Source: Fictibacillus enclensis (GTDB taxonomy: Bacteria; Bacillota; Bacilli; Bacillales; Fictibacillaceae). Taken from it: a stretch of DNA of 64,000 bases. The DNA is taken from assembly GCF_001457035.1 (NCBI RefSeq), contig NZ_KQ758618.1:1-64000 (forward strand). The letters run 5' to 3'. Made by a program: the position numbers and the translations under genes. This document shows, in pieces, positions 7,493 to 15,666 of the stretch (the first letter of the stretch is position 1; each line of letters opens with the position of its first letter). A model generated the notes under the pieces. It saw only the letters and a program-made list of their open reading frames with translations, searched no databases and was not told where the DNA came from.

Positions 7493-7975
7493 ATGAGGAT
7501 AGGATTGGGTTCTGACCATAATGCCTTTGATATGAAAGAAAGCGTAAAAAGCTATATAAAAGAATTGGGGCACGAAGTCATTGATTATGGCTGCCATTCA
7601 TGCTCTGAGGTGGATTATCCGGAAGTGGCTTTTGAAGTCGGCCAGGACATTATGAAGAACAAGCTGGACCGTGGAATTTTATGCTGTGGCACCGGGATTG
7701 GTGTAGCCATCGCTGCAGGAAAAGTACCCGGCATCCGGGCAGCCCTTTGCCATGATACGTATTCAGCAGAACGGGCACAGTTAAGCAACAACGCCCAGAT
7801 TTTAACGATGGGAGCAAAAGTCATCGGTGTCGAAGTCGCCAAACAGGTGGTGAAAATGTATCTTGGATCTCACTTCTCCGGGGGCAATTCTGGAAGAAAG
7901 GTACAGCAGATCACAGACAAGGAGCAAGAGTTTTTAAAAGGGGAGAATGCACCGCATGAAAAAACTTATAAATAA
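7493..7975 (+). CDS. RpiB/LacAB-family sugar-phosphate isomerase
   Basis: The 160-residue protein has the RpiB fold signature: GSDHNAFDMK at the N-terminus, the catalytic Cys in CCGTGIG, the SAERAQLSNNAQ segment and a conserved LTMGAKVIG block. Relatives include ribose-5-phosphate isomerase B and EryI/DerI-type enzymes, which interconvert D-erythrulose-4-phosphate and D-erythrose-4-phosphate. In this operon, with a tetritol-type dehydrogenase and a DhaK/DhaL kinase, the erythrose-phosphate role is the best guess; ribose-5-phosphate isomerase is the alternative. GAAAGGGAG precedes the ATG. Its 3' end overlaps the dhaK start by 20 bp. Confidence 0.8.
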   Translation: MRIGLGSDHNAFDMKESVKSYIKELGHEVIDYGCHSCSEVDYPEVAFEVGQDIMKNKLDRGILCCGTGIGVAIAAGKVPGIRAALCHDTYSAERAQLSNNAQILTMGAKVIGVEVAKQVVKMYLGSHFSGGNSGRKVQQITDKEQEFLKGENAPHEKTYK

Positions 7976-8960
7976 TCCAAACCGAGTCGTTGAAGAAATG
8001 ATTGAAGGCTATGCTAAAGCTCACCCGCATCATGTCCGGGTACTGGAGGAAAACGGACGCTCGATTGTAACCGCCAAGGAAACAAAAGAAGGAAAGGTCG
8101 GTGTTTTAATCGGGGGTGGATCCGGACACGAACCAGCTTTTATGGGCTATGTCGGTACCGGGATGGCAGACGGTGTTGCGGTTGGAAATATTTTCGCTTC
8201 ACCACCGCCGGATCCGATTCTTGAAGCAACAAAGGCGATTGATAAAGGAGCGGGCGTCATCTACGTATATGGAAATTACGCAGGAGACCTCATGAACTTT
8301 GGCATGGCGGCTGAACTGGCTGAGCTTGAAGCGGACATCCAGGTCGGAAAAGTCATTGTAACGGATGACGTTGCTTCAGCTCCGAAAGAAGAAAAGGAAA
8401 AGCGCCGCGGCATTGCCGGAGAATTTTTTGTCACAAAGGTGGCAGGAGCCGCCTCTGAAAAGGGATACAGTCTGGAAGAAGTGGTTCGGGCAGCCAATAA
8501 GGCAAATGATCATACCCGTACGATGGGAGTCGGACTTTCACCCTGTTCACTTCCGCAAACGGGAAAACCGAGCTTTGAATTGGAAGAAAACGAGATGGAA
8601 ATCGGCCTGGGGCATCATGGCGAACCAGGAGTGGAAAAGGGAGATCTCCAGCCTGCAGACCAGGTGGCGGATCGCCTCGTTCAGGATATTCTGGCTGATA
8701 TGCCAATCGGCGAAGGAGAAAAAGTCGCTGTTCTTGTAAACGGCTTAGGATCGACCACCAAAATGGAACTTTATATTGTTTACCGAAGAGTTGAACTAAT
8801 CTTAAACGAAAAGGGCATCACCATACATCGTTCTTTTGTGGGTGATTACAGTACTTCACTTGAAATGGGTGGATGTTCCGTTACCTTGATTAAGCTTGAT
8901 GATGAACTAACAGAATTTGTAGATGCAGCGGCGGATTGTCCGATGTATGTTCAACGATAA
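7956..8960 (+). CDS. dhaK: Dihydroxyacetone/erythrulose kinase, DhaK subunit
   Basis: The 334-residue protein has the normal DhaK length. It shows GGGSGHEPAFMGYVG near 50-65 and the IGLGHHGEPG block that holds the His forming the covalent hemiaminal with the ketose substrate. DhaK binds dihydroxyacetone, and in tetritol pathways a DhaK-family kinase phosphorylates L- or D-erythrulose. The ATG at 7956 is preferred to the ATG at 7947, which lies only 2 nt from GGGGAG. The gene overlaps the isomerase and is followed 12 nt later by dhaL. No dhaM phosphotransfer gene is present, so the pair probably uses ATP, or depends on a distant PTS component. Confidence 0.88.
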   Translation: MKKLINNPNRVVEEMIEGYAKAHPHHVRVLEENGRSIVTAKETKEGKVGVLIGGGSGHEPAFMGYVGTGMADGVAVGNIFASPPPDPILEATKAIDKGAGVIYVYGNYAGDLMNFGMAAELAELEADIQVGKVIVTDDVASAPKEEKEKRRGIAGEFFVTKVAGAASEKGYSLEEVVRAANKANDHTRTMGVGLSPCSLPQTGKPSFELEENEMEIGLGHHGEPGVEKGDLQPADQVADRLVQDILADMPIGEGEKVAVLVNGLGSTTKMELYIVYRRVELILNEKGITIHRSFVGDYSTSLEMGGCSVTLIKLDDELTEFVDAAADCPMYVQR

Positions 8961-8972
8961 GGAGGAGATCAC

Positions 8973-9623
8973 ATGTCTTTTTCAGCAAAAGAATTAAAAG
9001 CCTTTTTACAGAGTGTGGTTGAAACGATTGAGGAAAATAAAGACTACTTGTCCGAGCTCGACCGTAAGCTTGGTGATGGTGACCATGGTGTGACCATGTC
9101 CATAGGCTGGCAGGCCGTTCAGGAAAAATTGGATAATGAATGGAAAGATGAAAATGATTGCGGAAAAATCAGCATCTCCGCTGGCCGTACCTTCCTGAGT
9201 GCGGTCGGATCAACGGTAGGTCCTCTTTATGCAACAGGGTTTCTGCGTGGAGGAAAGGAAGTCCAGGGAAAAAGTGAACTTACCGGAGAAGATCTTAACA
9301 ACTTCTGGACCGCTTTTATAGAAGGTATCAAGGAAAGAGGACAGGCGGAAGTGGGAGATAAAACGATGATCGACACGCTGCAGCCTGCACTGGATACGCT
9401 AAAACAGGAATATGCGCGTTCCGGCATTTTTGCAGAGGCGTTTTCAAAAGCGGTAGCATCTGGAAAGGAAGGCATGGAATCGACGAAAGATCTTTTATCG
9501 AAAAAAGGAAGGTCCAGCCGTTTGGGAGAGCGTTCACTCGGCAATCAGGACCCTGGCGCCACTTCTTCGTACCTTATTTTAAAAGCATTTGAATCGGTAA
9601 TGACATCCGTCCAGACGGCTTAA
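8973..9623 (+). CDS. dhaL: Dihydroxyacetone/erythrulose kinase, DhaL subunit
   Basis: The 216-residue DhaL protein has the Mg-nucleotide-binding motif LDRKLGDGDHG near residue 30, with the three conserved Asp residues, and the C-terminal GAT-SSYL segment (NQDPGATSSY). It supplies the nucleotide-binding half of the kinase and works with the adjacent DhaK. AAGGAGGAG precedes the ATG. A terminator-like hairpin lies between it and glpX, so full-length transcripts may end here. Confidence 0.88.
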   Translation: MSFSAKELKAFLQSVVETIEENKDYLSELDRKLGDGDHGVTMSIGWQAVQEKLDNEWKDENDCGKISISAGRTFLSAVGSTVGPLYATGFLRGGKEVQGKSELTGEDLNNFWTAFIEGIKERGQAEVGDKTMIDTLQPALDTLKQEYARSGIFAEAFSKAVASGKEGMESTKDLLSKKGRSSRLGERSLGNQDPGATSSYLILKAFESVMTSVQTA

Positions 9624-9636
9624 TACGTAAAAAGCA

Positions 9637-9683
9637 TGAGGGCAGCTGAACTGAAAAACCGTCAGGAGGCCGCCCTCTTTTTC
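9637..9683 (+). terminator. Intraoperon terminator between dhaL and glpX
   Basis: GAGGGC-AGCTGA pairs with TCAGGAGGC-GCCCTC and is followed by TTTTTCT. It probably reduces glpX expression relative to the catabolic genes. Confidence 0.7.
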
Positions 9684-9713
9684 TATGTCCATAAAAAGGT
9701 GGGGAAGGATAGC

Positions 9714-10679
9714 ATGAGCATGAAATTGGATAATAAAGAGGATATTCAGCAATTGGCGATGGATTTTCTCGCGGTTGCACAGGAAGCTGCCATCGCCTCG
9801 TATCCCTGGGTCGGCAAAGGAAAGAAAAATGAAGCGGACGGCGCGGGAACTGAAGCCATGCGTACAAGAATGGGATCTATTGCGATGGACGGGACCGTTG
9901 TGATTGGCGAAGGAGAATTGGACGAGGCACCGATGCTGTACATCGGTGAACGTGTGGGAACAGGCAGTGGCCCTAAGGTAGACATCGCGGTCGATCCGGT
10001 GGAAGGAACAACCTTAATGTCAAAAGGACAGGATAATGCTTTGACGGTGATTGCCGTTGCCGAAAAAGAGCATTTGCTTCATGCGCCGGATATGTATATG
10101 AGAAAAATAGCAGTTGGTCCGAAAGCGAAAGGAAAGATAGATATTGAGGCACCATTAACGGAGAATATTCGCTCGGTCGCTCGTTCCCTTGGAAAAGACG
10201 TCAGTGAGGTTACGGTCATGATTCAAGACCGGAGCCGTCATCAATCCCTGATCCAAGAGGTGTTTGAGGCAGGAGCTAAGGTAAAACTCTTTTCGGACGG
10301 TGACGTTACAGGGGCAATCGCCACTGGAATTGAGGACATTGGTGTCGATCTGCTTGTAGGTACAGGCGGGGCGCCAGAGGGTGTCATCGCTGCAACTGCT
10401 CTGCGAAGTCTTGGTGGAGATTTTCAGGCTCAGCTCGTTTGCCAGAATGAGGAGGAGTTCAATCGCTGTGTTGGAATGGGGTTGAGCGATCCAGATTGTA
10501 TTTTACGGATGGATGATCTGGTGAGAAGTGACCGGTGTTTTTTTGTCGCGACAGGCATCACAGATGGCATCCTGCTGAACGGTGTTCGTAAAAAGGCAGA
10601 TGGCTCTATGCTGACGCATTCATTCATCACCATCGGAGGACGAAGAAATAACTTTCAGTTTGTTGAAACCCGCCACTAG
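9714..10679 (+). CDS. glpX: GlpX-type (class II) fructose-1,6-/sedoheptulose-1,7-bisphosphatase
   Basis: The 321-residue protein has the class II FBPase metal and substrate motifs GEGELDEAPMLYIGE and DPVEGTT, followed by GTGGAPEGVIAATAL. It hydrolyses a sugar bisphosphate at C1. GGGGAAGGA precedes the ATG at 9714; the longer frame begins inside the upstream terminator. A gluconeogenic phosphatase is unusual at the end of a polyol operon. If the pathway delivers erythrose-4-phosphate, aldolase could join it to dihydroxyacetone phosphate, and this enzyme could convert the resulting sedoheptulose bisphosphate to sedoheptulose-7-phosphate, as GlpX enzymes of methylotrophic bacilli do. That role is an inference. 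Confidence 0.88.
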   Translation: MSMKLDNKEDIQQLAMDFLAVAQEAAIASYPWVGKGKKNEADGAGTEAMRTRMGSIAMDGTVVIGEGELDEAPMLYIGERVGTGSGPKVDIAVDPVEGTTLMSKGQDNALTVIAVAEKEHLLHAPDMYMRKIAVGPKAKGKIDIEAPLTENIRSVARSLGKDVSEVTVMIQDRSRHQSLIQEVFEAGAKVKLFSDGDVTGAIATGIEDIGVDLLVGTGGAPEGVIAATALRSLGGDFQAQLVCQNEEEFNRCVGMGLSDPDCILRMDDLVRSDRCFFVATGITDGILLNGVRKKADGSMLTHSFITIGGRRNNFQFVETRH

Positions 10680-10702
10680 GGATGTGGCGGGTTGTTTTTT
10701 TG
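10667..10702 (+). terminator. Terminator of the polyol operon
   Basis: AACCCGCCAC and GTGGCGGGTT form a perfect 10-bp stem that includes the glpX stop codon and is followed by G and seven T. Confidence 0.93.
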
Positions 10703-10841
10703 TGGTGGTGTGGGGATGAAAGGCGGGCAATTGCTCGGAAAAGTGGGAAAGTCGCCCGGAAATTCGACAAAGTTGGCTTCAATAAATGAATTTACCGAGT
10801 ACGGGTAAAGGAAAGAAGACCGTGTATTATCTTCAATATGA

Positions 10842-10870
10842 TTGACGTATCTTTAGTTATCTGATATTCT
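10842..10870 (+). promoter_or_regulatory. Promoter of the amino acid permease
   Basis: TTGACG (10842-10847) and TATTCT (10865-10870) are spaced by 17 bp. The roughly 100-nt leader that follows has a TACCATGGTA palindrome at its start and a GC-rich hairpin with a T run at about 10914-10943, which could attenuate transcription. It does not match a known riboswitch by eye. Confidence 0.6.
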
Positions 10871-10974
10871 ACCATGGTAAAGTAATAAATTATCAAAAAT
10901 GGTTTCTCAAGAGGCGCGGTGGTGAAAAACCTTGCGTTTTTTTGCGTTCTCATATATACGGAAGGAAATGTTTA

Positions 10975-12399
10975 ATGGATACAACGAAAAAATGGGGATT
11001 TTGGCTGTTGGCCGCCTTCGTTATCGGAAATATGGTTGGATCGGGGATTTTTATGCTGCCGAGCACCCTGGCCCAGACTGCAAGTCCGCTGGGAGTAACG
11101 ATTGCATGGCTTGTTACGGGCTTTTGCGTCATGATGATCGCTCTAATCTTCAGCAAACTGTCGATCCGTCGTCCCGATTTAACAGCGGGTCCGCAAAGCT
11201 ACGCGAAAGCTTTGTTTCAATCAGAAAAGGCTGGAAACATAGCCAGCTTCAGCATGGTATGGGGCTATTGGGTTGCCAACTGGATCAGTAATGTGGCAAT
11301 GGTAACAAGCTTCGCCGGCTACCTTTCCACGTTTTTGCCGATCATGAAAGCAGGGAACACGGTTTTCTCCATCGGTTCACAGAAAATTTCTCTGGGACAT
11401 CTGATTACATTTGTGGTTTGTACGGTTTTACTTTGGGGCATTCACCTTATTTTAGTAAGCAGTATGAATGGAGCCGGAAAGTTGAACTTTATTGCGACAG
11501 CATCCAAGGTCGCCGGATTTGCGCTCTTTATTGTCGCAGCTGTTTTTGCGTTTCAATCCTCAAATTTTGGTCAGTTTTACACGCCGGTCACTGACAATGC
11601 CGGTGCTTCACACGGATTGTTCAGCCAGGTCCAAATGGCCGCGATTTCCACGCTCTGGGCGTTTATCGGGATCGAATCGGCGGTTGTTTTGTCCGGCCGT
11701 GCCAAGTCCCAGCGGGATGTAAGCCGTGCAACAATCTTTGGGCTCATCGTGGCTCTTGTGATCTATATGGCGATCACACTTCTCATGATGGGTATTTTGC
11801 CGCAAGATGTGCTGAAGGCATCAGACAAACCGTTCGTTGATGCTCTTTCCGCCTTGATTGGAAGCGCAGGTGCAAACTTCATGGCACTGCTCGCGCTTGT
11901 TTCCTTGTTCGGTGCAACGATCGGATGGATCCTAATGAGTTCTGAAGTTCCCTTTCAGGCAGCGAGAAAAGGGGTGTTTCCTTCCTATTTTGCAAAAGTT
12001 AATAGAAAAGGGAGCCCTGTCCGTTCCTTGACTGTAACGAATGCCATGTCACAACTATTAATTTTTTCAACCATCTCAGGAACCATCAGTCAGGCCTATA
12101 CGTTCTTAACAACTGCCGCTACGCTCGCCTATTTGATTCCATATCTTGTTTCAGCGGCGTTCTTCCTCAAGCTTACACTCAAAGGGGAAGCATTGGAGGG
12201 CATGAAAGTCAGCCGGTGGAAGGATGGATTAATTGCCATTATTGCTCTTGTCTATTCCATCTGGATCATCAAAACCGGGACCGCAGACTTGAGAACATTT
12301 GGCCTTGGCCTTGGCTTGTTCCTTGCCGGTTTTATCATTTATCCCTTCATTAAACCACGCCAGAAGAAGACGGTTTCTTCTGTTTCGGCTGAACACTAA
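10975..12399 (+). CDS. APC-family basic amino acid permease/antiporter (ArcD/YvsH-like)
   Basis: The 474-residue protein has about 12 membrane segments and the APC N-terminal block IGNMVGSGIFMLPSTL. The overall pattern (GYWVANWISNVAM, LWAFIGIESAVVLSGRA) matches the basic amino acid/polyamine antiporters, such as arginine-ornithine exchangers and the lysine/arginine permease YvsH. GGAAGGA lies 8 nt before the ATG at 10975. Its own promoter and terminator make it a single-gene unit. The exact substrate is unknown. Confidence 0.8.
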   Translation: MDTTKKWGFWLLAAFVIGNMVGSGIFMLPSTLAQTASPLGVTIAWLVTGFCVMMIALIFSKLSIRRPDLTAGPQSYAKALFQSEKAGNIASFSMVWGYWVANWISNVAMVTSFAGYLSTFLPIMKAGNTVFSIGSQKISLGHLITFVVCTVLLWGIHLILVSSMNGAGKLNFIATASKVAGFALFIVAAVFAFQSSNFGQFYTPVTDNAGASHGLFSQVQMAAISTLWAFIGIESAVVLSGRAKSQRDVSRATIFGLIVALVIYMAITLLMMGILPQDVLKASDKPFVDALSALIGSAGANFMALLALVSLFGATIGWILMSSEVPFQAARKGVFPSYFAKVNRKGSPVRSLTVTNAMSQLLIFSTISGTISQAYTFLTTAATLAYLIPYLVSAAFFLKLTLKGEALEGMKVSRWKDGLIAIIALVYSIWIIKTGTADLRTFGLGLGLFLAGFIIYPFIKPRQKKTVSSVSAEH

Positions 12400-12408
12400 A
12401 TGGATTAC

Positions 12409-12441
12409 AAAAGACCAACCAGGCGAGGTTGGTCTTTTTTT
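12409..12441. terminator. Bidirectional terminator, permease/SgrR-like
   Basis: AAGACCAACC and GGTTGGTCTT form a perfect stem with a T run, between two convergent genes. Confidence 0.92.
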
Positions 12442-14207
12442 CATTTTGTTTTGCTAATCTCAGGCTTCACCCACAGCTTTCTGAAATCGGTCCAGCCGAA
12501 GTCGTTCAGCCGGACACCCTTCAGCAAAGCAGGATAGTTCCATTCTTTTGCGATATGATACAGGTGAAGAAGTATCTTTTGTTCATAAAAATACGTTTCA
12601 ATGCTGTCAATGATCTCTTCCCGTTTTTCATAGTCCCCTTCTTGTAAAAACTCCCCCAAGTAGCGATCAAGCACCTCGGTTTGCTGCTGAGTTAAGAGGG
12701 ACCGCATGCTTCGTTCCCCTTTCAAAAAGGAAAGAAAGCCATATTGGGCATCCCGTTCGAGCACTTCCCCCTTGGAGATCATTTCTCCATCATGCTGCTC
12801 GGTATCCAAGAGCGAATAGGGGGACAGATTAAGGTGAATTCCAACCTCGCGAAACCGATTTTGAATCCACTCCGCCTCTCGAAGTCCTTCACTCGTGTAA
12901 TCCAAATACTTAAACGTAAGCACTTCTCCATTGTATGAGCTTTTCTTCAATATCGAACGGGCGCGCGCGATTGAGGAGGGGGGAAATGATGATCGCTCAC
13001 TGCGTTCTGGCCAGAAGCTGCTGGCCGGACACCCCCGGCGTCCGCCGAGTTCAGAAATGAGCTGGTTGGGGTCAATCAGCTCAGCAATTGCCTGGCGGAA
13101 ATAAAGGTCATGATGCGGTCCTTCCCTTTGGAAGTTAAAGACGAGGTAGCGAGAGCCCGTATTGTTTACTTTCATATGCCGGTTCTTGGTTGTTCCACTT
13201 CCAGGCAGTTCATAATCGATAATCCGGTCAGGATTAAGTTCCACAAACCAAAGCTCAACACGATCTAGGAGCGGCCGGCCATTAAAATGGTTATCAAAGG
13301 CTTCAAGTACAAATACGCGATCGTTATATTCGGTCACATTAAATGGGCCTGTTCCAATCAGTTCTCTCCCTGTCATGATAGGGACGTCTTGAGGAAGGAT
13401 GGCCGCGTTGAAGGAACTGAGATAATGAAGAAAGAACGCATTTGGCCGTTTTAATCTCATCTTAATTCCGTATTCATGAAAAGCTTCAATCGATTGAAGC
13501 TCGGAAAAAAGGTGGCGAAACGGTGATTGAACATCCGGGTCCTTTAATCGTTCCAGTGAGTATTTGACATCCTGTGAGTTGAGGTTTCTGCCATGGTGAA
13601 ACCTCACGCTTTTTCGCAAGAAGAACGTCCACTCCGTATATTCTGAATTTACTTCCCAGTGATGGGCAAGGTGAGGTTCGAAAGTTTCGGTGACCGAATT
13701 GTAGTTGATCAGTGTATCAAAGATCTGACGGACAAAGTGGGCTTCGGCTGCTGTGTAGGAAAAGGCAGGATCCAGGGCAGCGAGAGGCCGCCTCATCGGG
13801 ATTTTAAGCAAATCCACGGAACTGGATACGGTTTGCTTCACCTGAAGGCCAAAGTTGTTCTGCATTTGCATCTGCAGTTTTTGAGCGAGATATTCCGGCA
13901 TAAGGGGACGTTTAATAAACTCCGCTGCTTCTGCAATCTGGTTTTTTGCGAGAAGTTTTGAAAAATAAGCTGCTGCGGCTTCCTCCAGATCGTAATGAAA
14001 ATGCACCTTGGATCGGTTGCCCCGTCCTTTACCTGGAACCCAAGTGAGCCATCTTTCTTCGCCCATCCGTTTTAACAGCAGATTCACGTTTCGTTTTGTG
14101 CAATAAAACAAGGATCCCAGCTGGCTGACAGTGACTTCTGCGGGTTGATCATCTTTATGCTCGGGGTGCTGAAGATGAAGGGTAATGTAGTAATCGAGGA
14201 TTTCCAT
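12441..14207 (-). CDS. SgrR-like transcriptional regulator with solute-binding domain
   Basis: The 588-residue protein has an N-terminal winged helix (about residues 1-110, with TVSQLGSLFYCTKRNVNLLL) joined to a family 5 periplasmic-binding-protein domain (about 150-570, with HWEVNSEYTEWTFFLRKSVRFH and GTGPF). This is the architecture of SgrR, which senses sugar-phosphate stress in enterics. There is no signal peptide, so the binding domain is intracellular. It is transcribed divergently from an MFS exporter, just as sgrR is divergent from setA in E. coli, and probably regulates it. Confidence 0.85.
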   Translation of the reverse strand: MEILDYYITLHLQHPEHKDDQPAEVTVSQLGSLFYCTKRNVNLLLKRMGEERWLTWVPGKGRGNRSKVHFHYDLEEAAAAYFSKLLAKNQIAEAAEFIKRPLMPEYLAQKLQMQMQNNFGLQVKQTVSSSVDLLKIPMRRPLAALDPAFSYTAAEAHFVRQIFDTLINYNSVTETFEPHLAHHWEVNSEYTEWTFFLRKSVRFHHGRNLNSQDVKYSLERLKDPDVQSPFRHLFSELQSIEAFHEYGIKMRLKRPNAFFLHYLSSFNAAILPQDVPIMTGRELIGTGPFNVTEYNDRVFVLEAFDNHFNGRPLLDRVELWFVELNPDRIIDYELPGSGTTKNRHMKVNNTGSRYLVFNFQREGPHHDLYFRQAIAELIDPNQLISELGGRRGCPASSFWPERSERSSFPPSSIARARSILKKSSYNGEVLTFKYLDYTSEGLREAEWIQNRFREVGIHLNLSPYSLLDTEQHDGEMISKGEVLERDAQYGFLSFLKGERSMRSLLTQQQTEVLDRYLGEFLQEGDYEKREEIIDSIETYFYEQKILLHLYHIAKEWNYPALLKGVRLNDFGWTDFRKLWVKPEISKTK

Positions 14208-14321
14208 GCTGGCTCCCTCCCTAAAAGGTGAAATTCTTTTTTGAATTTTACACTTTTTCTGGGCCTTTTACTAGAGGAAAATAAACAGCAGATAAAGGGA
14301 TTGGTAAAAGGAGGGAAATGC

Positions 14322-15590
14322 ATGTTTAAGAATTTGCATCCGAATATTAAAATCAGAATCATTACTTCGTTTATGGCCCGAGTGGTAGGGACGATGATCT
14401 TTCCGTTCATGGCGATCTACCTCTCGGATAAGCTTGGCCAGGCGCTTGCAGGAATTATCCTGCTGATCAATGTGTTCGTCTCGATCCTGGTAGGGTTTTA
14501 CGGCGGATATGTGTCGGACCGGGCAGGACGGAAAAATGTGATGGTGATTGGACAGCTGTTCACTGTCATTGCCTTTTTGTTTATGACAGTGGCCAATTCA
14601 CCATGGTTTGATTCCGCTTGGGTTACCTCGTTTATGATGCTCATCCAAAGTATCAGCTCCGGGTTGATGAACCCGGCAGCTGAAGCGATGCTGATTGACG
14701 TAAGTACAAAGGAAAATCGAAAATTGATGTACAGCATCAATTATTGGGCAGTGAACCTGTCGATCGCGCTCGGTTCCATTGTCGGCGGTGTTCTGTTCAA
14801 GTCCCACCGTTTCGAACTGTTTATCGCTATCACGGCGGTAAGCATCATCACACTATATCTTGTTGCTTATGTAATGAAGGAGTCTTTCACCCAGACAGTT
14901 ACTGTCACTGAAAAAATCAATGTATTTAAGGACATGGCAGCAAATTATCAAACAGTCATGAAGGATCGATTGTTTTTATGGTTCTGTATCGCTTCAACCC
15001 TGATCGTAGGTATTGAGTTCCAAATGGGTAATTATATCTCTGTCCGGCTGGAAGAAGAGTTTGTATCACACAGTGTATCGCTGGGCGATATGTTCACGTA
15101 TCACCTTGACGGGTTACGAATGATCAGCTGGCTTCGGACATTCAACACCGTGCTCGTCGTTTCAGGTACCATATTAGTTACCAGATGGATGCGAAAGTAT
15201 TCTGACCATAAAGTGATCTATACAGGATTTTGGATGTACACCGCAGGCTATGCGGTACTTGGATACAGCAACTCTGCCATCCTGCTGGTGGTTTGCATTT
15301 TCATCGCAACCATCGGTGAACTCATGTATGTGCCGGTTAAACAATCGATTATGGCTGATATCGTGAATGATGATGCGCGGAGCTCGTATATGGCGGTACA
15401 GGGACTAACCTTCCAGGTGGCGAAAATTCTTGGTGCAGCCGGAATCACGATCGGTTCTTTTGTTCCCTCATGGGGAATGGCGCTTGCCTATCTTGTATCT
15501 GGCATGCTCGGAATCTACTGCTTTACTAAAGTCACAGGACCATTGAACAAGGGAATAAAAAATGCAGCCAAAAAAGCAGCTGCTATCTAA
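14322..15590 (+). CDS. MFS efflux transporter
   Basis: The 422-residue protein has 12 membrane segments and the MFS loop motif GGYVSDRAGRKNVM between helices 2 and 3, typical of drug/proton antiporters of the MdtH/YttB type. AAAAGGAGGG precedes the ATG at 14322; the longer reading frame has no such site. The divergent SgrR-like regulator suggests induction by a small intracellular ligand. Substrate may be a sugar or drug. A hairpin with a T run follows the stop codon. Confidence 0.85.
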   Translation: MFKNLHPNIKIRIITSFMARVVGTMIFPFMAIYLSDKLGQALAGIILLINVFVSILVGFYGGYVSDRAGRKNVMVIGQLFTVIAFLFMTVANSPWFDSAWVTSFMMLIQSISSGLMNPAAEAMLIDVSTKENRKLMYSINYWAVNLSIALGSIVGGVLFKSHRFELFIAITAVSIITLYLVAYVMKESFTQTVTVTEKINVFKDMAANYQTVMKDRLFLWFCIASTLIVGIEFQMGNYISVRLEEEFVSHSVSLGDMFTYHLDGLRMISWLRTFNTVLVVSGTILVTRWMRKYSDHKVIYTGFWMYTAGYAVLGYSNSAILLVVCIFIATIGELMYVPVKQSIMADIVNDDARSSYMAVQGLTFQVAKILGAAGITIGSFVPSWGMALAYLVSGMLGIYCFTKVTGPLNKGIKNAAKKAAAI

Positions 15591-15591
15591 A

Positions 15592-15621
15592 AAAGAGGGG
15601 CTATAAAGCGCCTCTTTCTTG
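15592..15621 (+). terminator. Terminator after MFS gene
   Basis: AAAGAGG and CCTCTTT form a stem with extra GC pairs inside and a short T-rich tail. Confidence 0.65.
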
Positions 15622-15626
15622 CAAGA

Positions 15627-15653
15627 TTTTATATCGTATTGTACGATATAAAA
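15627..15653. promoter_or_regulatory. Perfect palindromic operator of the MarR regulator
   Basis: TTTTATATCGTA and TACGATATAAAA are perfect 12-bp inverted arms around a 3-bp centre. The site ends 2 bp before the ribosome binding site of the MarR gene, so the protein very likely binds here and represses its own transcription. Confidence 0.8.
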
Positions 15654-15666
15654 TGAGGTGAACAAA

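Noticed and set aside
10730-10800. GC-rich string between the glpX terminator and the permease promoter, possibly a small dispersed repeat
   Set aside because: Only one copy occurs in the window, so no repeat can be claimed without the whole genome.
10871-10974. Possible lysine riboswitch or T-box in the leader of the APC permease
   Set aside because: The AGAGGCGCGG string recalls the L box, but the leader is only about 100 nt and lacks the other conserved elements; no T-box AGGGTGGNACCGCG is present.
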